The notes under the pieces are model-generated. The model saw only the letters and a list, made by a program, of their open reading frames with translations, was not told the origin of the DNA and ran no database searches. A program made the translations under genes and the position numbers. This document shows, piece after piece, positions 50,216 to 58,477 of a stretch of 64,000 bases of DNA (positions within the stretch are counted from its first letter, which is position 1; each line of letters starts with the position of its first letter). The stretch is from Hallella seregens ATCC 51272 (GTDB lineage: Bacteria; Bacteroidota; Bacteroidia; Bacteroidales; Bacteroidaceae): assembly GCF_000518545.1 (NCBI RefSeq), contig NZ_JADU01000001.1, positions 331,370 to 395,369 on the forward strand, written 5' to 3'.

Positions 50216-50491
50216 TTAGTCGTCCCACGGGCTGTAGCCGCTTCGTCCTACGGGCACGAGCTCGTCTTCGTCGCTTGACAGCCGGAACATCTTGGCACCC
50301 GTGGGCCCTGTACCGTGATGGCCTGGGTTGTGCTGGCCGCCCCCGCTGTCCTCTTCGGGCACGGTTCCGTGGTGTGCAGGGTTGTGCTGTCCATGGAAAG
50401 AGGTGTACAAGAACCCGCTTTCGACCTCTACGGGAATGACCTCACAGAAAGGCTTGACGTAGATGCGCTTGGTTGATACTTCACTGTACAT
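50216..50491 (-). CDS. Small protein with duplicated GQHNPxHHGT motif (unknown function)
   Basis: This 91-residue protein has no signal peptide. It begins like many short Bacteroidales proteins found before surface lipoproteins (RIYVKPFCEVIPVEVESG). It then has two copies of a His-rich motif, GQHNPAHHGTVPEEDSGG and GQHNPGHHGTGPTG, and an acidic tail (SSDEDELVPVG). The HH motifs could bind metal. It has its own consensus promoter, and the fimbrillin-like gene follows after 40 bases. I do not recognise a named family. Confidence 0.75.
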   Translation of the reverse strand: MYSEVSTKRIYVKPFCEVIPVEVESGFLYTSFHGQHNPAHHGTVPEEDSGGGQHNPGHHGTGPTGAKMFRLSSDEDELVPVGRSGYSPWDD

Positions 50492-50544
50492 GGTTTGCTT
50501 ACTTTATGTTTGGTGTATTCTTAACCGTTGCTTCGGAATTGATG

Positions 50545-50575
50545 CAAAGTTAGAAAGGGAGCAAAAAAGTGGCAA
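50545..50575 (-). promoter_or_regulatory. Promoter of the small protein and fimbrillin-like gene
   Basis: Minus strand TTG (50575-50573), 20 bases, TAACTTTG (50552-50545), 54 bases before the ATG. Confidence 0.7.
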
Positions 50576-50756
50576 GCCAAAAGAGAAAAATCTTTGATGA
50601 GACGGCAAGATGTGTCAAAAGGGAAAGGAAAAAACGGGTCTACCCCCCCCCATTTTTGACATTTTTAAACAATTGAAAGCCAGAGAGTTACGAGGATTTT
50701 AGGAGATTTTGACAGAGAAGAGGGGGTGAAAGGGGGCACGCGGAGGCGCAGAGGGG

Positions 50757-50905
50757 AAATAAGGGGGGCGGGGATAGGAGGGGATGGGCGGGGATAGGAG
50801 GGGATGGGGGTAGGCGATGATAGGAGGGGATAGGCTGGGATAGGGGGCGATAGGCAATGATAGGAGGGGCGATAGGCAATGATAAGAGGTGATAGGAGAG
50901 AGGAA
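50757..50905. repeat. GATAGGAGGG 10-bp tandem repeat array
   Basis: About twelve imperfect 10-base units (GATAGGAGGG, GATGGGCGGG, GATAGGCTGG, GATAGGCAAT, GATAAGAGGT) occur in a row. It is the same family as 16206-16362. It lies in the 541-base gap between the TPR-HTH regulator and the small His-rich protein; strong purine/pyrimidine strand bias extends to 51030. No gene is seen there. Confidence 0.85.
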
Positions 50906-51032
50906 ACTCCCTCTCTCTGCGGCTCTGCGTGAAAGAGAAGAGAGGGCTCTGGGTGAAAGGAAAGGGGTGCAGCGGGAAAGAAAAGGGGGCACAGTGGGAG
51001 GAAAGGAGGGGTGCAGGGAGGGTGCGGGAGGG

Positions 51033-52634
51033 TTAGAGGGACTCCTTTTGCTGCTTGCGGATGTTGTAGCGCATGGTGCGGATGCTGCCGTTGCTGACGC
51101 CCATGATGCGCGAAATGTCGGTATCGGTGTAGCCCTTCTTCCAGAGATAGAGGAAGATGGTGGGCTTGGTGGCCAGCTGATTGTAGTTGGTATCGAGGAG
51201 GGAGAATATCTCCTTGTCGGCCAGACGGGCGTAGTTGATGTAGCATTCGAGCTCTTTCCGCCCCCAGTCTTTCATGGTCTGGCGGCCTAAAGCAATGGCC
51301 TCGTAGAGTGGTTTGCCGGCCTGAATCTTGTCGGTGAGCTCGATGGGCATCTCTTCGATGCGCGTCTTGAGTTTGCCAATCTCGTAGGCTTGCTTGTAGC
51401 TGCGCTGGGTGGCGGTGTAGAGACGGGCGTGGTAGGAGCGCACGAGCCGGCGCACGAAGAAGAAAGCCAGGATGGCGGCGATGAGACTGGCAAGCACGAT
51501 GATGGCCACGGTGAAGCGGACCTCGCGGCGGTGTTGCTTCTCGATCAGCCGGGCCAGATAGTCTTGTTCGAGCAGGGTGGCCTTGTTGACGAGCCGCTCG
51601 TTGGCGCGGTTCATGACGGTGGAGAGCGAGTCGAGGCGGGCCAGGGCGCGGAGCTCCTGCAGCGTGTTGCCGTCGGCATGGTGGCAGGCGGCGAGCCGAC
51701 GCAGGAAATAGGGCATGGCCATGCGGTAGTTCTGGTTGGTGCTGAAGAGCGTGTCGGCCATGGCTTCGGCCAGTTGCAGATGGCGGCGGGCCTCGGCGGG
51801 GCGGCGTTCGAGTCGGGCTATCTGGGCCAGTCCGAGCTGCACCTCGGGCAGACGGCCGTCGGTCCGGAGGGCGTGGTCGTAGTAATAGCGTGCCCGTCTG
51901 AGGTCGTGGTGCTCGAGATAGTAGGTGCCGAACGACTCGTTGAAGACATTGAAACGCGGGTCTTTGAACTTGGGCCGCTCGCGGATGACGAGGCGCAGGT
52001 AGTAGTCGGCACTGTCGGTCTGACCGTTTTTGCGGAAGAGCGTGTGGATGTTGTAGCTGTTGACCATGATGACCATGGGGTCTCGCCGCCGCTTTTCGAT
52101 GGCGATGACGCGTCGCATGTAGTTGATGGCCATGTCGAGGTTGCCCATGAGCTCGTAGACCGAGCCGAGTTGCTGGTAGATGCGCGACTGCAAGTCGAGG
52201 TTGTCGTCGGGCACTTCGAGGCGTGCTTTCTCGAGGGCCACCATGCCTTCCACCTGTCTGCCGAAGAAGAGGCTCTGAATCATACCTTGAAAATAGTGGG
52301 CCTCGGCCAGCCGTTCCTTGTAACCGTGCCGCTCCATGGTGGCCACGCTGCTGTCGATGAGGGAGTCGAGGCCGGTGGGAAACTGGGGCGAGAAGAAGTG
52401 CTTCACGAACATGGCCTTGGCTTTGGCCAGCCGGAGCAGGGCTTTTTGGTGGCGGGAGGTATGGGTGTGGGTGAGGAGGCTGTCGGTGGTGCGGATGACC
52501 TCGTCGGCCCGCTTGAGTGAGTCGGCATAGGTGCAGAGCCGCTGTGCGGTGCGGTTTCCGCCGTTGCAGGAGAAGAGCAGGAGGGCCGTTGCGGCCGTGA
52601 GAGCGAAACGGTAAAGGTTATGAAGTTTTTGCAT
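51033..52634 (-). CDS. TPR lipoprotein/membrane regulator with C-terminal HTH domain
   Basis: This 533-residue protein begins with a lipobox-like signal (MQKLHNLYRFALTAATALLLFSC), contains TPR repeats (about 90-350; LQSRIYQQLGSVYELMGNLDMAINYMRRV), one transmembrane helix (VAIIVLASLIAAILAFFFV, about 385-403), a coiled coil and a C-terminal helix-turn-helix (KKGYTDTDISRIMGVSNGSIRTMRYNIRK). This TPR-TM-HTH layout is common in Prevotella and Bacteroides next to surface-protein genes and may relay envelope signals. The -7 box TATATTTG is four bases before the ATG, so the mRNA is probably leaderless. Confidence 0.87.
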   Translation of the reverse strand: MQKLHNLYRFALTAATALLLFSCNGGNRTAQRLCTYADSLKRADEVIRTTDSLLTHTHTSRHQKALLRLAKAKAMFVKHFFSPQFPTGLDSLIDSSVATMERHGYKERLAEAHYFQGMIQSLFFGRQVEGMVALEKARLEVPDDNLDLQSRIYQQLGSVYELMGNLDMAINYMRRVIAIEKRRRDPMVIMVNSYNIHTLFRKNGQTDSADYYLRLVIRERPKFKDPRFNVFNESFGTYYLEHHDLRRARYYYDHALRTDGRLPEVQLGLAQIARLERRPAEARRHLQLAEAMADTLFSTNQNYRMAMPYFLRRLAACHHADGNTLQELRALARLDSLSTVMNRANERLVNKATLLEQDYLARLIEKQHRREVRFTVAIIVLASLIAAILAFFFVRRLVRSYHARLYTATQRSYKQAYEIGKLKTRIEEMPIELTDKIQAGKPLYEAIALGRQTMKDWGRKELECYINYARLADKEIFSLLDTNYNQLATKPTIFLYLWKKGYTDTDISRIMGVSNGSIRTMRYNIRKQQKESL

Positions 52635-52638
52635 GGTC

Positions 52639-52671
52639 CAAATATAATATCTCGTTGCAAAGGTAGCCAAA
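52639..52671 (-). promoter_or_regulatory. Promoter of the TPR-HTH gene
   Basis: Minus strand TTTG (52671-52668), 21 bases, TATATTTG (52646-52639). A second -7 box, TACCTTTG, lies at 52665-52658 without a clear -33 partner. Confidence 0.65.
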
Positions 52672-52723
52672 AAGCCTTGGTGGGGCGAAGTTTTAATGAT
52701 GTTTAACAAATGCGGCCGTCGCG

Positions 52724-52811
52724 GCGGCGCAGACGTGCTGCGATGACGGTGTAAACGCGTGGCGATTGCGCCGTAATAGGCGGGCGACGACGGCGCAGGG
52801 GGCGTGCGGCG
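52724..52811. repeat. 22-bp self-complementary tandem repeat, array 5 (four units)
   Basis: Units at 52724, 52746, 52768 and 52790 (for example ACGGTGTAAACGCGTGGCGATT). It lies in the divergent promoter region between the TPR-HTH gene and topB. Confidence 0.85.
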
Positions 52812-52891
52812 GGATAATCTTGGCGGAAAGTGCAGGTAATCCGGATGGTTTGCGTAACTTTGCAAGAGACTATAAAAACAGGACAAACGAC

Positions 52892-54964
52892 ATGATAGTA
52901 TGTATTGCCGAGAAGCCCAGTGTGGCGCGCGACATAGCCCGCATTCTGAACGCCAACACGCCGAAAGACGGCTATATGGAGGGCAACGGCTACCAGGTGA
53001 CGTGGACTTTTGGTCATCTGTGCGAGCTGAAAGAGCCCAACGACTACGAGCAGAACTGGCGTTTCTGGACGCTGGCGGCCCTGCCGATGATCCCCCAACG
53101 GTTTGGCATCAAACTGATACCCGACCATGGGTTCGAGAAGCAGTTTGCCACCATCGCGCGGCTCTACGGCGAAGCCGAAATGATTGTGAACTGCGGCGAC
53201 GCGGGGCAGGAGGGCGAGCTCATCCAGCGATGGGTGATGCAGCTGGCCAAAGTGAAGTGCCCGGTGAAGCGTCTATGGATTTCGTCGATGACCGACGAGG
53301 CCATCCGCGAGGGCTTTGCCCACCTGAAGGAGCAGCAAGACTACGAAAGTCTCTACATGGCGGGGCTGAGCCGAGCCATCGGCGACTGGCTGTTGGGCAT
53401 GAACTGCACGCGCCTCTACACCCTGCGCTACCGTCAGCAGCAGGGCCAGGTGCTCTCCATCGGACGGGTGCAGACACCCACGCTGGCCCTCATCGTGAAC
53501 CGGCAGAAAGAGATAGACCAGTTCAGGCCGGAGCCCTACTGGGTGCTCTCGACCCTCTACCGCGACACATTGTTCACCGCCACCTCGGGCCGATACAGCC
53601 GTGAGGAGGACGGACGGCAGGACTTTGCCCTCATCGAGGGCAAGCCTTTCACGGTGGACGGCGTACAGAAGAAGCAGGGCAGGGAGGCCCCCAAGCCGCT
53701 CTACGACTTGACGTCGCTGCAGGTGGACTGCAACCGCAAGTTCGGATTCTCGGCCGACACCACGCTGAACCTGATACAAGGGCTCTACGAGAAGAAGCTC
53801 ACCACCTATCCGCGCGTGGACACGCAGTATCTCCCGGACGACGTTTACCCCAAGTGTCCGGGCATCCTGAACGGGGTGAGCCAGATGATGAAGGCCGGAC
53901 AGAAGCCCTATCTGGACATCATCAAGGCGCTGGCCGCCCTCAGCCCCAAGCTGCCGAAGCCCAAACGCGTGTTCGACACGGCCAAGGTGACCGACCACCA
54001 CGCCATCATTCCCACGGGCCAGACGCCCGTGGCGCTGACCGACATGGAGCTGAAGGTGTACGACCTGATAGCGCGGCGGTTTGTGGCGGCGTTCTATCCC
54101 GACTGCAAATTTGCCACAACGACGGTGACGGGACGGGTGGACGCGGTGGCATTCAAGACCAGCGGCAAGGAGATACTGGAGCCGGGGTGGCGCAGCGTCT
54201 ACTCCAAGGAGGAACAGCAGGACGATGAGGGCCGGAAGAACGAGGAGGAACGCACGCTGCCCGCCTTTGTGAAAGGCGAGTCGGGGCCGCACACGCCCAC
54301 GCTGACCGAGAAGCAGACGCAGCCACCCAAGCACTATACCGAGGCCTCGCTGCTGCGTGCCATGGAGACGGCCGGCAAGTTTGTGGACGACGACGAGCTG
54401 CGCGCCGCGATGAAGGAGAACGGCATCGGGCGGCCCTCGTCGCGGGCGGGCATCATCGAGACGCTGTTCAAGCGTCACTACATTCGCCGCGAGCGGAAGA
54501 ACCTGGTGCCCACGCCCACGGGCATTCAACTCATCGACACCATACACGAGCGGCTACTCACGAGCTGCGAACTGACGGGCATCTGGGAGAAAAAGCTGCG
54601 CGACATAGAGCGGAGGAAGTACAGCCCGGCGCAGTTCATTGCGGAGCTGAAGGAGCAAGTGGCCAAGATAGTGACCGACGTGATGCGCGACAGCAGCAGC
54701 CGGCAGATAGAGGCTTTCAGGCTGGAAGACGAGAAAAAGGGCAAGGAGAAAACGGCCGAGTCGCGCAAGCTGCGGCGCACCCGCAAAACGGCGGTGGCGC
54801 AGACAGAGGCCTCGGCGGCGCAGACGGCGGCCGAGGAGGGCCGGCAGCAGGTGCAGGTGGGCGGCGTGTGCCCCAAGTGCGGGCAGGGCCGGGTGGTGAA
54901 AGGGCGGACAGCCTACGGCTGTTCGCGCTGGCGCGAGGGCTGCGACTGGCGTGAGCCTTTCTGA
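52892..54964 (+). CDS. topB: DNA topoisomerase III (type IA)
   Basis: TopB decatenates and relaxes DNA through a tyrosine intermediate. The 690-residue protein has a Toprim domain (MIVCIAEKPSVARDIARILN; NCGDAGQEGELIQRWV), the active-site tyrosine in KKLTTYPRVDTQYL, SIGRVQTPTLALIV and a C-terminal four-cysteine zinc finger (CPKCGQGRVVKG...CSRWREGC). The Toprim DxD motif reads DAG, lacking the second Asp. The ATG at 52892 is 30 bases after a -7 box (TAACTTTG, 52855-52862). It is followed by a convergent export operon. Confidence 0.94.
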   Translation: MIVCIAEKPSVARDIARILNANTPKDGYMEGNGYQVTWTFGHLCELKEPNDYEQNWRFWTLAALPMIPQRFGIKLIPDHGFEKQFATIARLYGEAEMIVNCGDAGQEGELIQRWVMQLAKVKCPVKRLWISSMTDEAIREGFAHLKEQQDYESLYMAGLSRAIGDWLLGMNCTRLYTLRYRQQQGQVLSIGRVQTPTLALIVNRQKEIDQFRPEPYWVLSTLYRDTLFTATSGRYSREEDGRQDFALIEGKPFTVDGVQKKQGREAPKPLYDLTSLQVDCNRKFGFSADTTLNLIQGLYEKKLTTYPRVDTQYLPDDVYPKCPGILNGVSQMMKAGQKPYLDIIKALAALSPKLPKPKRVFDTAKVTDHHAIIPTGQTPVALTDMELKVYDLIARRFVAAFYPDCKFATTTVTGRVDAVAFKTSGKEILEPGWRSVYSKEEQQDDEGRKNEEERTLPAFVKGESGPHTPTLTEKQTQPPKHYTEASLLRAMETAGKFVDDDELRAAMKENGIGRPSSRAGIIETLFKRHYIRRERKNLVPTPTGIQLIDTIHERLLTSCELTGIWEKKLRDIERRKYSPAQFIAELKEQVAKIVTDVMRDSSSRQIEAFRLEDEKKGKEKTAESRKLRRTRKTAVAQTEASAAQTAAEEGRQQVQVGGVCPKCGQGRVVKGRTAYGCSRWREGCDWREPF

Positions 54965-54998
54965 ACAGAGACAGAAAGGGTTGTGCCGTGAAGCAATG

Positions 54999-55034
54999 AA
55001 CTGTAGGGACGCCCACGGGCGTGTCCCTACAGTT
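54999..55034. terminator. Bidirectional hairpin between topB and the export operon
   Basis: AACTGTAGGGAC (54999-55010) pairs with GTCCCTACAGTT (55023-55034), with an inner GCCC/GGGC stem. The right arm covers the stop codon of the permease gene. Confidence 0.6.
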
Positions 55035-56286
55035 TCTTGTTTTTGGCCTCGGCGGCCTTGGCCTTGATGCGCTCCATGTGGTCGAAGGCGCGGCGGCGCG
55101 TGGCGTTGATCTGATAGCGGTAGACGGCGCAGGTGAGCACTAGATAGGCGAAGACCTGAATCCACAGGGCCTGGTACTCCACGCGGATGTCGGACAGGGT
55201 GGCCCCCATGGACGAGATGCGGAGGAAGCCGCGCACGCCGAAAGTGGACGGGATGAGGTAGGCAAAGCCCTGCCAGATGCCGGGGATGTTGCTCTGAGGC
55301 CAGCTCAGTCCCGTGAGGAACAGGAAGGGCACGGAGGTGAAGACCACGAGCAACATGACATTCTCGCGGTAGCGCACGAGGCACGAGAGCATCATGCCGA
55401 AGAAGATGCACGAGAGAATGTAGGGCACGAGGAGGCCCGCGAGCGTGGGCCAGGAGACCAGCGAGACGAAGCCGAACAGGCGTGGAACGACCAGCGCGAG
55501 ATAGGCGCCCATGACGAGATAGAGCATGAAATAGCAGCTCGACTTGCCCAGCACGATGCGGAAGATGCCGCTGTAGTGGCGCGAGATGGGCACGAGGTCC
55601 TGATAACGGTTGTTCTCACGGGCGGTTCCGGCCGCCAGACCGATGCCCAACAGCAGGGTCTGCTGCAGGATAAGCATGAGCACACCGGGCAGGATGGCGT
55701 TGCCATAGCCGGCGGTGACGTTGAAGATGGGCACCTCGTCGAACGCCAGCGGCAGGGCGGCCACCTCGTCGTCGCGCTGGGTGAAGCCGCCGCCCTGCTG
55801 CAGTTGGATGTGGCTGTTGAGCTCGGTGGCTACGGTCTGGGACGACTGGTAGATGGCCTTGTAGGTGAGCATAAGGCTCATGTCGGCATAAACACCCACG
55901 GCCGACTGCTCGCCGCGGTAGAGACGGGTGTCGAAATCGGGCGGGAAATAGAGCGTGCCACGCACCTGCTGGCGGCGGTTGAGGTCGCGCGCCTCGGCCA
56001 TGGAGGTGCAGTGGTAGGCCACTCGGACGTCGGGCGTGGCATCGACGGCACGGATGAACGCGCGCGAGGTGGAGGAGTGGGACAGGTCGACCACGGCCAC
56101 GGGCACGTCGCGCACCACCTCATTGTTGTAGATCCAGGAATAAAGCAGCGGATAGAGCAGGGGCACAAGGATGCAGAAGATGAGCACGCCCTCGTCGGAA
56201 ATGGTGCTGCGTATCTCCTTGGTCCAGATGTAACAGGTGTCGGCGAAGCCCTCCTTGATTTTATAAAGCAGACTGTCTTTTTCCAT
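55027..56286 (-). CDS. ABC-2 type permease (second of two)
   Basis: This 419-residue membrane protein has one N-terminal helix, a periplasmic domain of about 150 residues (VAVVDLSHSSTSRAFIRAVDA) and five C-terminal helices (ILPGVLMLILQQTLLLGIGLAAG; FLFLTGLSWPQSNIPGIW), as in YhhJ/YbhR-type export permeases. It is the last gene of a run with HlyD and TolC, two bases after the other permease. No ATPase gene is present in the run. Confidence 0.87.
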   Translation of the reverse strand: MEKDSLLYKIKEGFADTCYIWTKEIRSTISDEGVLIFCILVPLLYPLLYSWIYNNEVVRDVPVAVVDLSHSSTSRAFIRAVDATPDVRVAYHCTSMAEARDLNRRQQVRGTLYFPPDFDTRLYRGEQSAVGVYADMSLMLTYKAIYQSSQTVATELNSHIQLQQGGGFTQRDDEVAALPLAFDEVPIFNVTAGYGNAILPGVLMLILQQTLLLGIGLAAGTARENNRYQDLVPISRHYSGIFRIVLGKSSCYFMLYLVMGAYLALVVPRLFGFVSLVSWPTLAGLLVPYILSCIFFGMMLSCLVRYRENVMLLVVFTSVPFLFLTGLSWPQSNIPGIWQGFAYLIPSTFGVRGFLRISSMGATLSDIRVEYQALWIQVFAYLVLTCAVYRYQINATRRRAFDHMERIKAKAAEAKNKKL

Positions 56287-56288
56287 GA

Positions 56289-57461
56289 TTACGGGATATA
56301 GGCGTAGATGAGCATGGCCTTGCGCAGATTGTTCATGGCCAGAACGGGCAGCGCAATGAAGATGGCGAGGGCCCCGAAACTGGCCCATGCACTGGCCAGG
56401 GGGAAGCCGTTGAAGATGCACATCTGGTAAATCATATAGAAATGACGCAGGGGAAAAAGCGGGGCCAGACTCTGGATGGCGCCGTCCATGGCGAAGACGG
56501 GGAAAGTGGCGCCACAGGTGGAGAAGCTCACCATCGCCCACAACGAGCACACCGACATGGACATGCGCAGCGAAGGGATGAGCCCAAAGGCGAAGACTCC
56601 AAAGGCCTGGCAGGCCAAAATGGAGAGCAAGCCCAGCAGAAGCATGGGTGCCACGCCGCCGGGATGGGGGAAGTCGAGGACATAGAACACGTAGAACTCG
56701 AAACCATACATGACCAGCAGGAAGACGAGCGTCTGGGGCAGGAGCTTGCCCACGACGGCCACGTGGATGCTACCGCCCGCCATGCGAATCCACTGGCGCG
56801 AGCGGTGGAACTTGAGTTCGGTGCCAATAGAATAAGGTGTGAGCAGGAAAACGAAAATCATGAGCACGCCGGGCACCATGGCCGTGCTGAGATAGATGTT
56901 GTAATTGCCCCACGGATTGCCCACCATGTGCAGGTCGATGGTGATGGGCTGGAGGAAAGTGCGGATTTCCCGGCCGGTCTTGCCGCGGGCGGCGAGCTTG
57001 GTGGCGCCCACCGACGCCGAGCCCAGCGTGGCGAGAGTCTTGAGGTCGCGGAAGAGCATGGAGCCGGCCACGAGCGACACGTTGCTGTAGTAGAACGAGA
57101 TGCGGGGCTGGGTGGAGGTCATGAGGCCGCGGGTGGTGCCTTGCGGAATGAGCAGAAAGGCGTAGATTTCGTTGCGCTGGATGGCCTTGCGGGCCTCGTT
57201 GACGTTGGCGTAGCGGGCCACGATGTGTGAGGTTTGAAAGGCGTCGAGCTGGCGCACCATGGCGCGCGAGGTGGCGGTGTTGTCGTGATCGACCACGCCG
57301 ACAGGCATGTCGACGGGCACGCCCTGGCTCATCAGCGAGGTGAAGAACACCACGATGAGCAGCGGGAAGCCCAGCGTGCAGAACCCATAGATGGGGTTCT
57401 GGCGCATGATGCCCAGCTCGCGCAAGGAGAGATGCCAGATGCGGCTCAGAAGATCTTTCAT
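56289..57461 (-). CDS. ABC-2 type permease (first of two)
   Basis: This 390-residue protein is a paralogue of the next permease with the same layout: helix at about 20-40, periplasmic domain (GVVDHDNTATSRAMVRQLDAF) and C-terminal membrane half (TAMVPGVLMIFVFLLTPYSIG; FPLRHFYMIYQMCIFNG). It overlaps hlyD by four bases (ATGA), showing coupled translation. It is likely to work as a heterodimer with its neighbour. Confidence 0.87.
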   Translation of the reverse strand: MKDLLSRIWHLSLRELGIMRQNPIYGFCTLGFPLLIVVFFTSLMSQGVPVDMPVGVVDHDNTATSRAMVRQLDAFQTSHIVARYANVNEARKAIQRNEIYAFLLIPQGTTRGLMTSTQPRISFYYSNVSLVAGSMLFRDLKTLATLGSASVGATKLAARGKTGREIRTFLQPITIDLHMVGNPWGNYNIYLSTAMVPGVLMIFVFLLTPYSIGTELKFHRSRQWIRMAGGSIHVAVVGKLLPQTLVFLLVMYGFEFYVFYVLDFPHPGGVAPMLLLGLLSILACQAFGVFAFGLIPSLRMSMSVCSLWAMVSFSTCGATFPVFAMDGAIQSLAPLFPLRHFYMIYQMCIFNGFPLASAWASFGALAIFIALPVLAMNNLRKAMLIYAYIP

Positions 57462-58444
57462 TTCCTGATGATGAGAGACATGCCGGGACGCAGCCCGTCG
57501 AACCGACGGGTGAAACGGGCCTTCACCTCAAAGGTCTTGAGGTCGTACTGTCCGTTGCTCTTGGTGGCTTTCCAGACGGCGTAGGATCCCTCGTCCTTGA
57601 TGTTGTAAACGGTCATTTGCACGTCCTTGTTGAATGCGGGCGAGAAAGCAGTGAAGCGGCTGCCCACCTTCATTCCGTTGAGCTGGTCTTCGCGGATATT
57701 GAACGTGCCCCACATGTCGCCCAGCATGGAGATGCTCATAATGGGCGAGCCTATGCCGACGAGTTCGCCCACCTTGGGGTAGATGGAACTCACCTCGCCC
57801 TCGACATTGGACACTTGTACCGTCTCGCGGAGCAGCGATTTCACCACGTCTACGGCCCCCTGGGCTGCCTGGGCATTCTTGCGGGCCGCCTCCTTTTCCT
57901 GGACGCGGGCTCCGCTGCGGGCCATGTCGTACTGGCTCTTGGCCGCGGCCACCTGCGCCTCGGCCGCCTTGTAGGCCGCCAAGGCCTCGTCGCGCTTCTG
58001 CGCACTCATCACTCCTTCGTCGTAGAGATTCTGCATGCGGGTGTAGCTCTTGCGGGTGATTTCCTCGGCGGCCATGGCCTGTTGCATGAGCTGGTAGGCC
58101 CCTTGAATCTGCTCCTTGCGGGCGCCGGCCTCGGCAAGGCTGCTCAGCGCCTGGGTGGCTCCCTCGGCGGCTTCGGCCACGCGCTGCTGGGCATTAGCCT
58201 CGGGAACCTCAAGAATGGCCAGTGTGTCGCCCACGTGCACGTAGTCGCCTTCCTTGACACGGAGCTCGACCACGCGGCCGGGGAGCTTGCAGCTGACGCG
58301 ATACTCGGACACTTCGACTTCGCCCTGGATGGTGTCGTCGGTCTTGCCGAGGGTGAAGAATCCGATGAGGGCCACGACGACCACGGCGGTGGCAAAGCCC
58401 AGAACGGCTAGGAGGATGTTGTTATGCTGTGTTTTTGCTGACAT
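57458..58444 (-). CDS. HlyD-family membrane fusion protein
   Basis: This periplasmic adaptor links the permeases to TolC. The 328-residue protein has an N-terminal anchor helix (NNILLAVLGFATAVVVVALIGF), a lipoyl half-motif (CKLPGRVVELRVKEGDYVHVGDTLAIL), a long coiled coil (about 75-190) and the second beta-barrel half (SSIYPKVGELVGIGSPIMSI). It lies 33 bases after tolC and overlaps the permease gene. Confidence 0.93.
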   Translation of the reverse strand: MSAKTQHNNILLAVLGFATAVVVVALIGFFTLGKTDDTIQGEVEVSEYRVSCKLPGRVVELRVKEGDYVHVGDTLAILEVPEANAQQRVAEAAEGATQALSSLAEAGARKEQIQGAYQLMQQAMAAEEITRKSYTRMQNLYDEGVMSAQKRDEALAAYKAAEAQVAAAKSQYDMARSGARVQEKEAARKNAQAAQGAVDVVKSLLRETVQVSNVEGEVSSIYPKVGELVGIGSPIMSISMLGDMWGTFNIREDQLNGMKVGSRFTAFSPAFNKDVQMTVYNIKDEGSYAVWKATKSNGQYDLKTFEVKARFTRRFDGLRPGMSLIIRK

Positions 58445-58477
58445 GATATTTGGGTTTGTTATGCGGTTCGTTGGATG

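Noticed and set aside
50665..51246. 193-codon minus-strand ORF with YRPSYHCLSPPIPAYP-type repeats
   Set aside because: It is the translation of the 10-bp GATAGGAGGG array and runs into the antisense of the TPR-HTH gene end.
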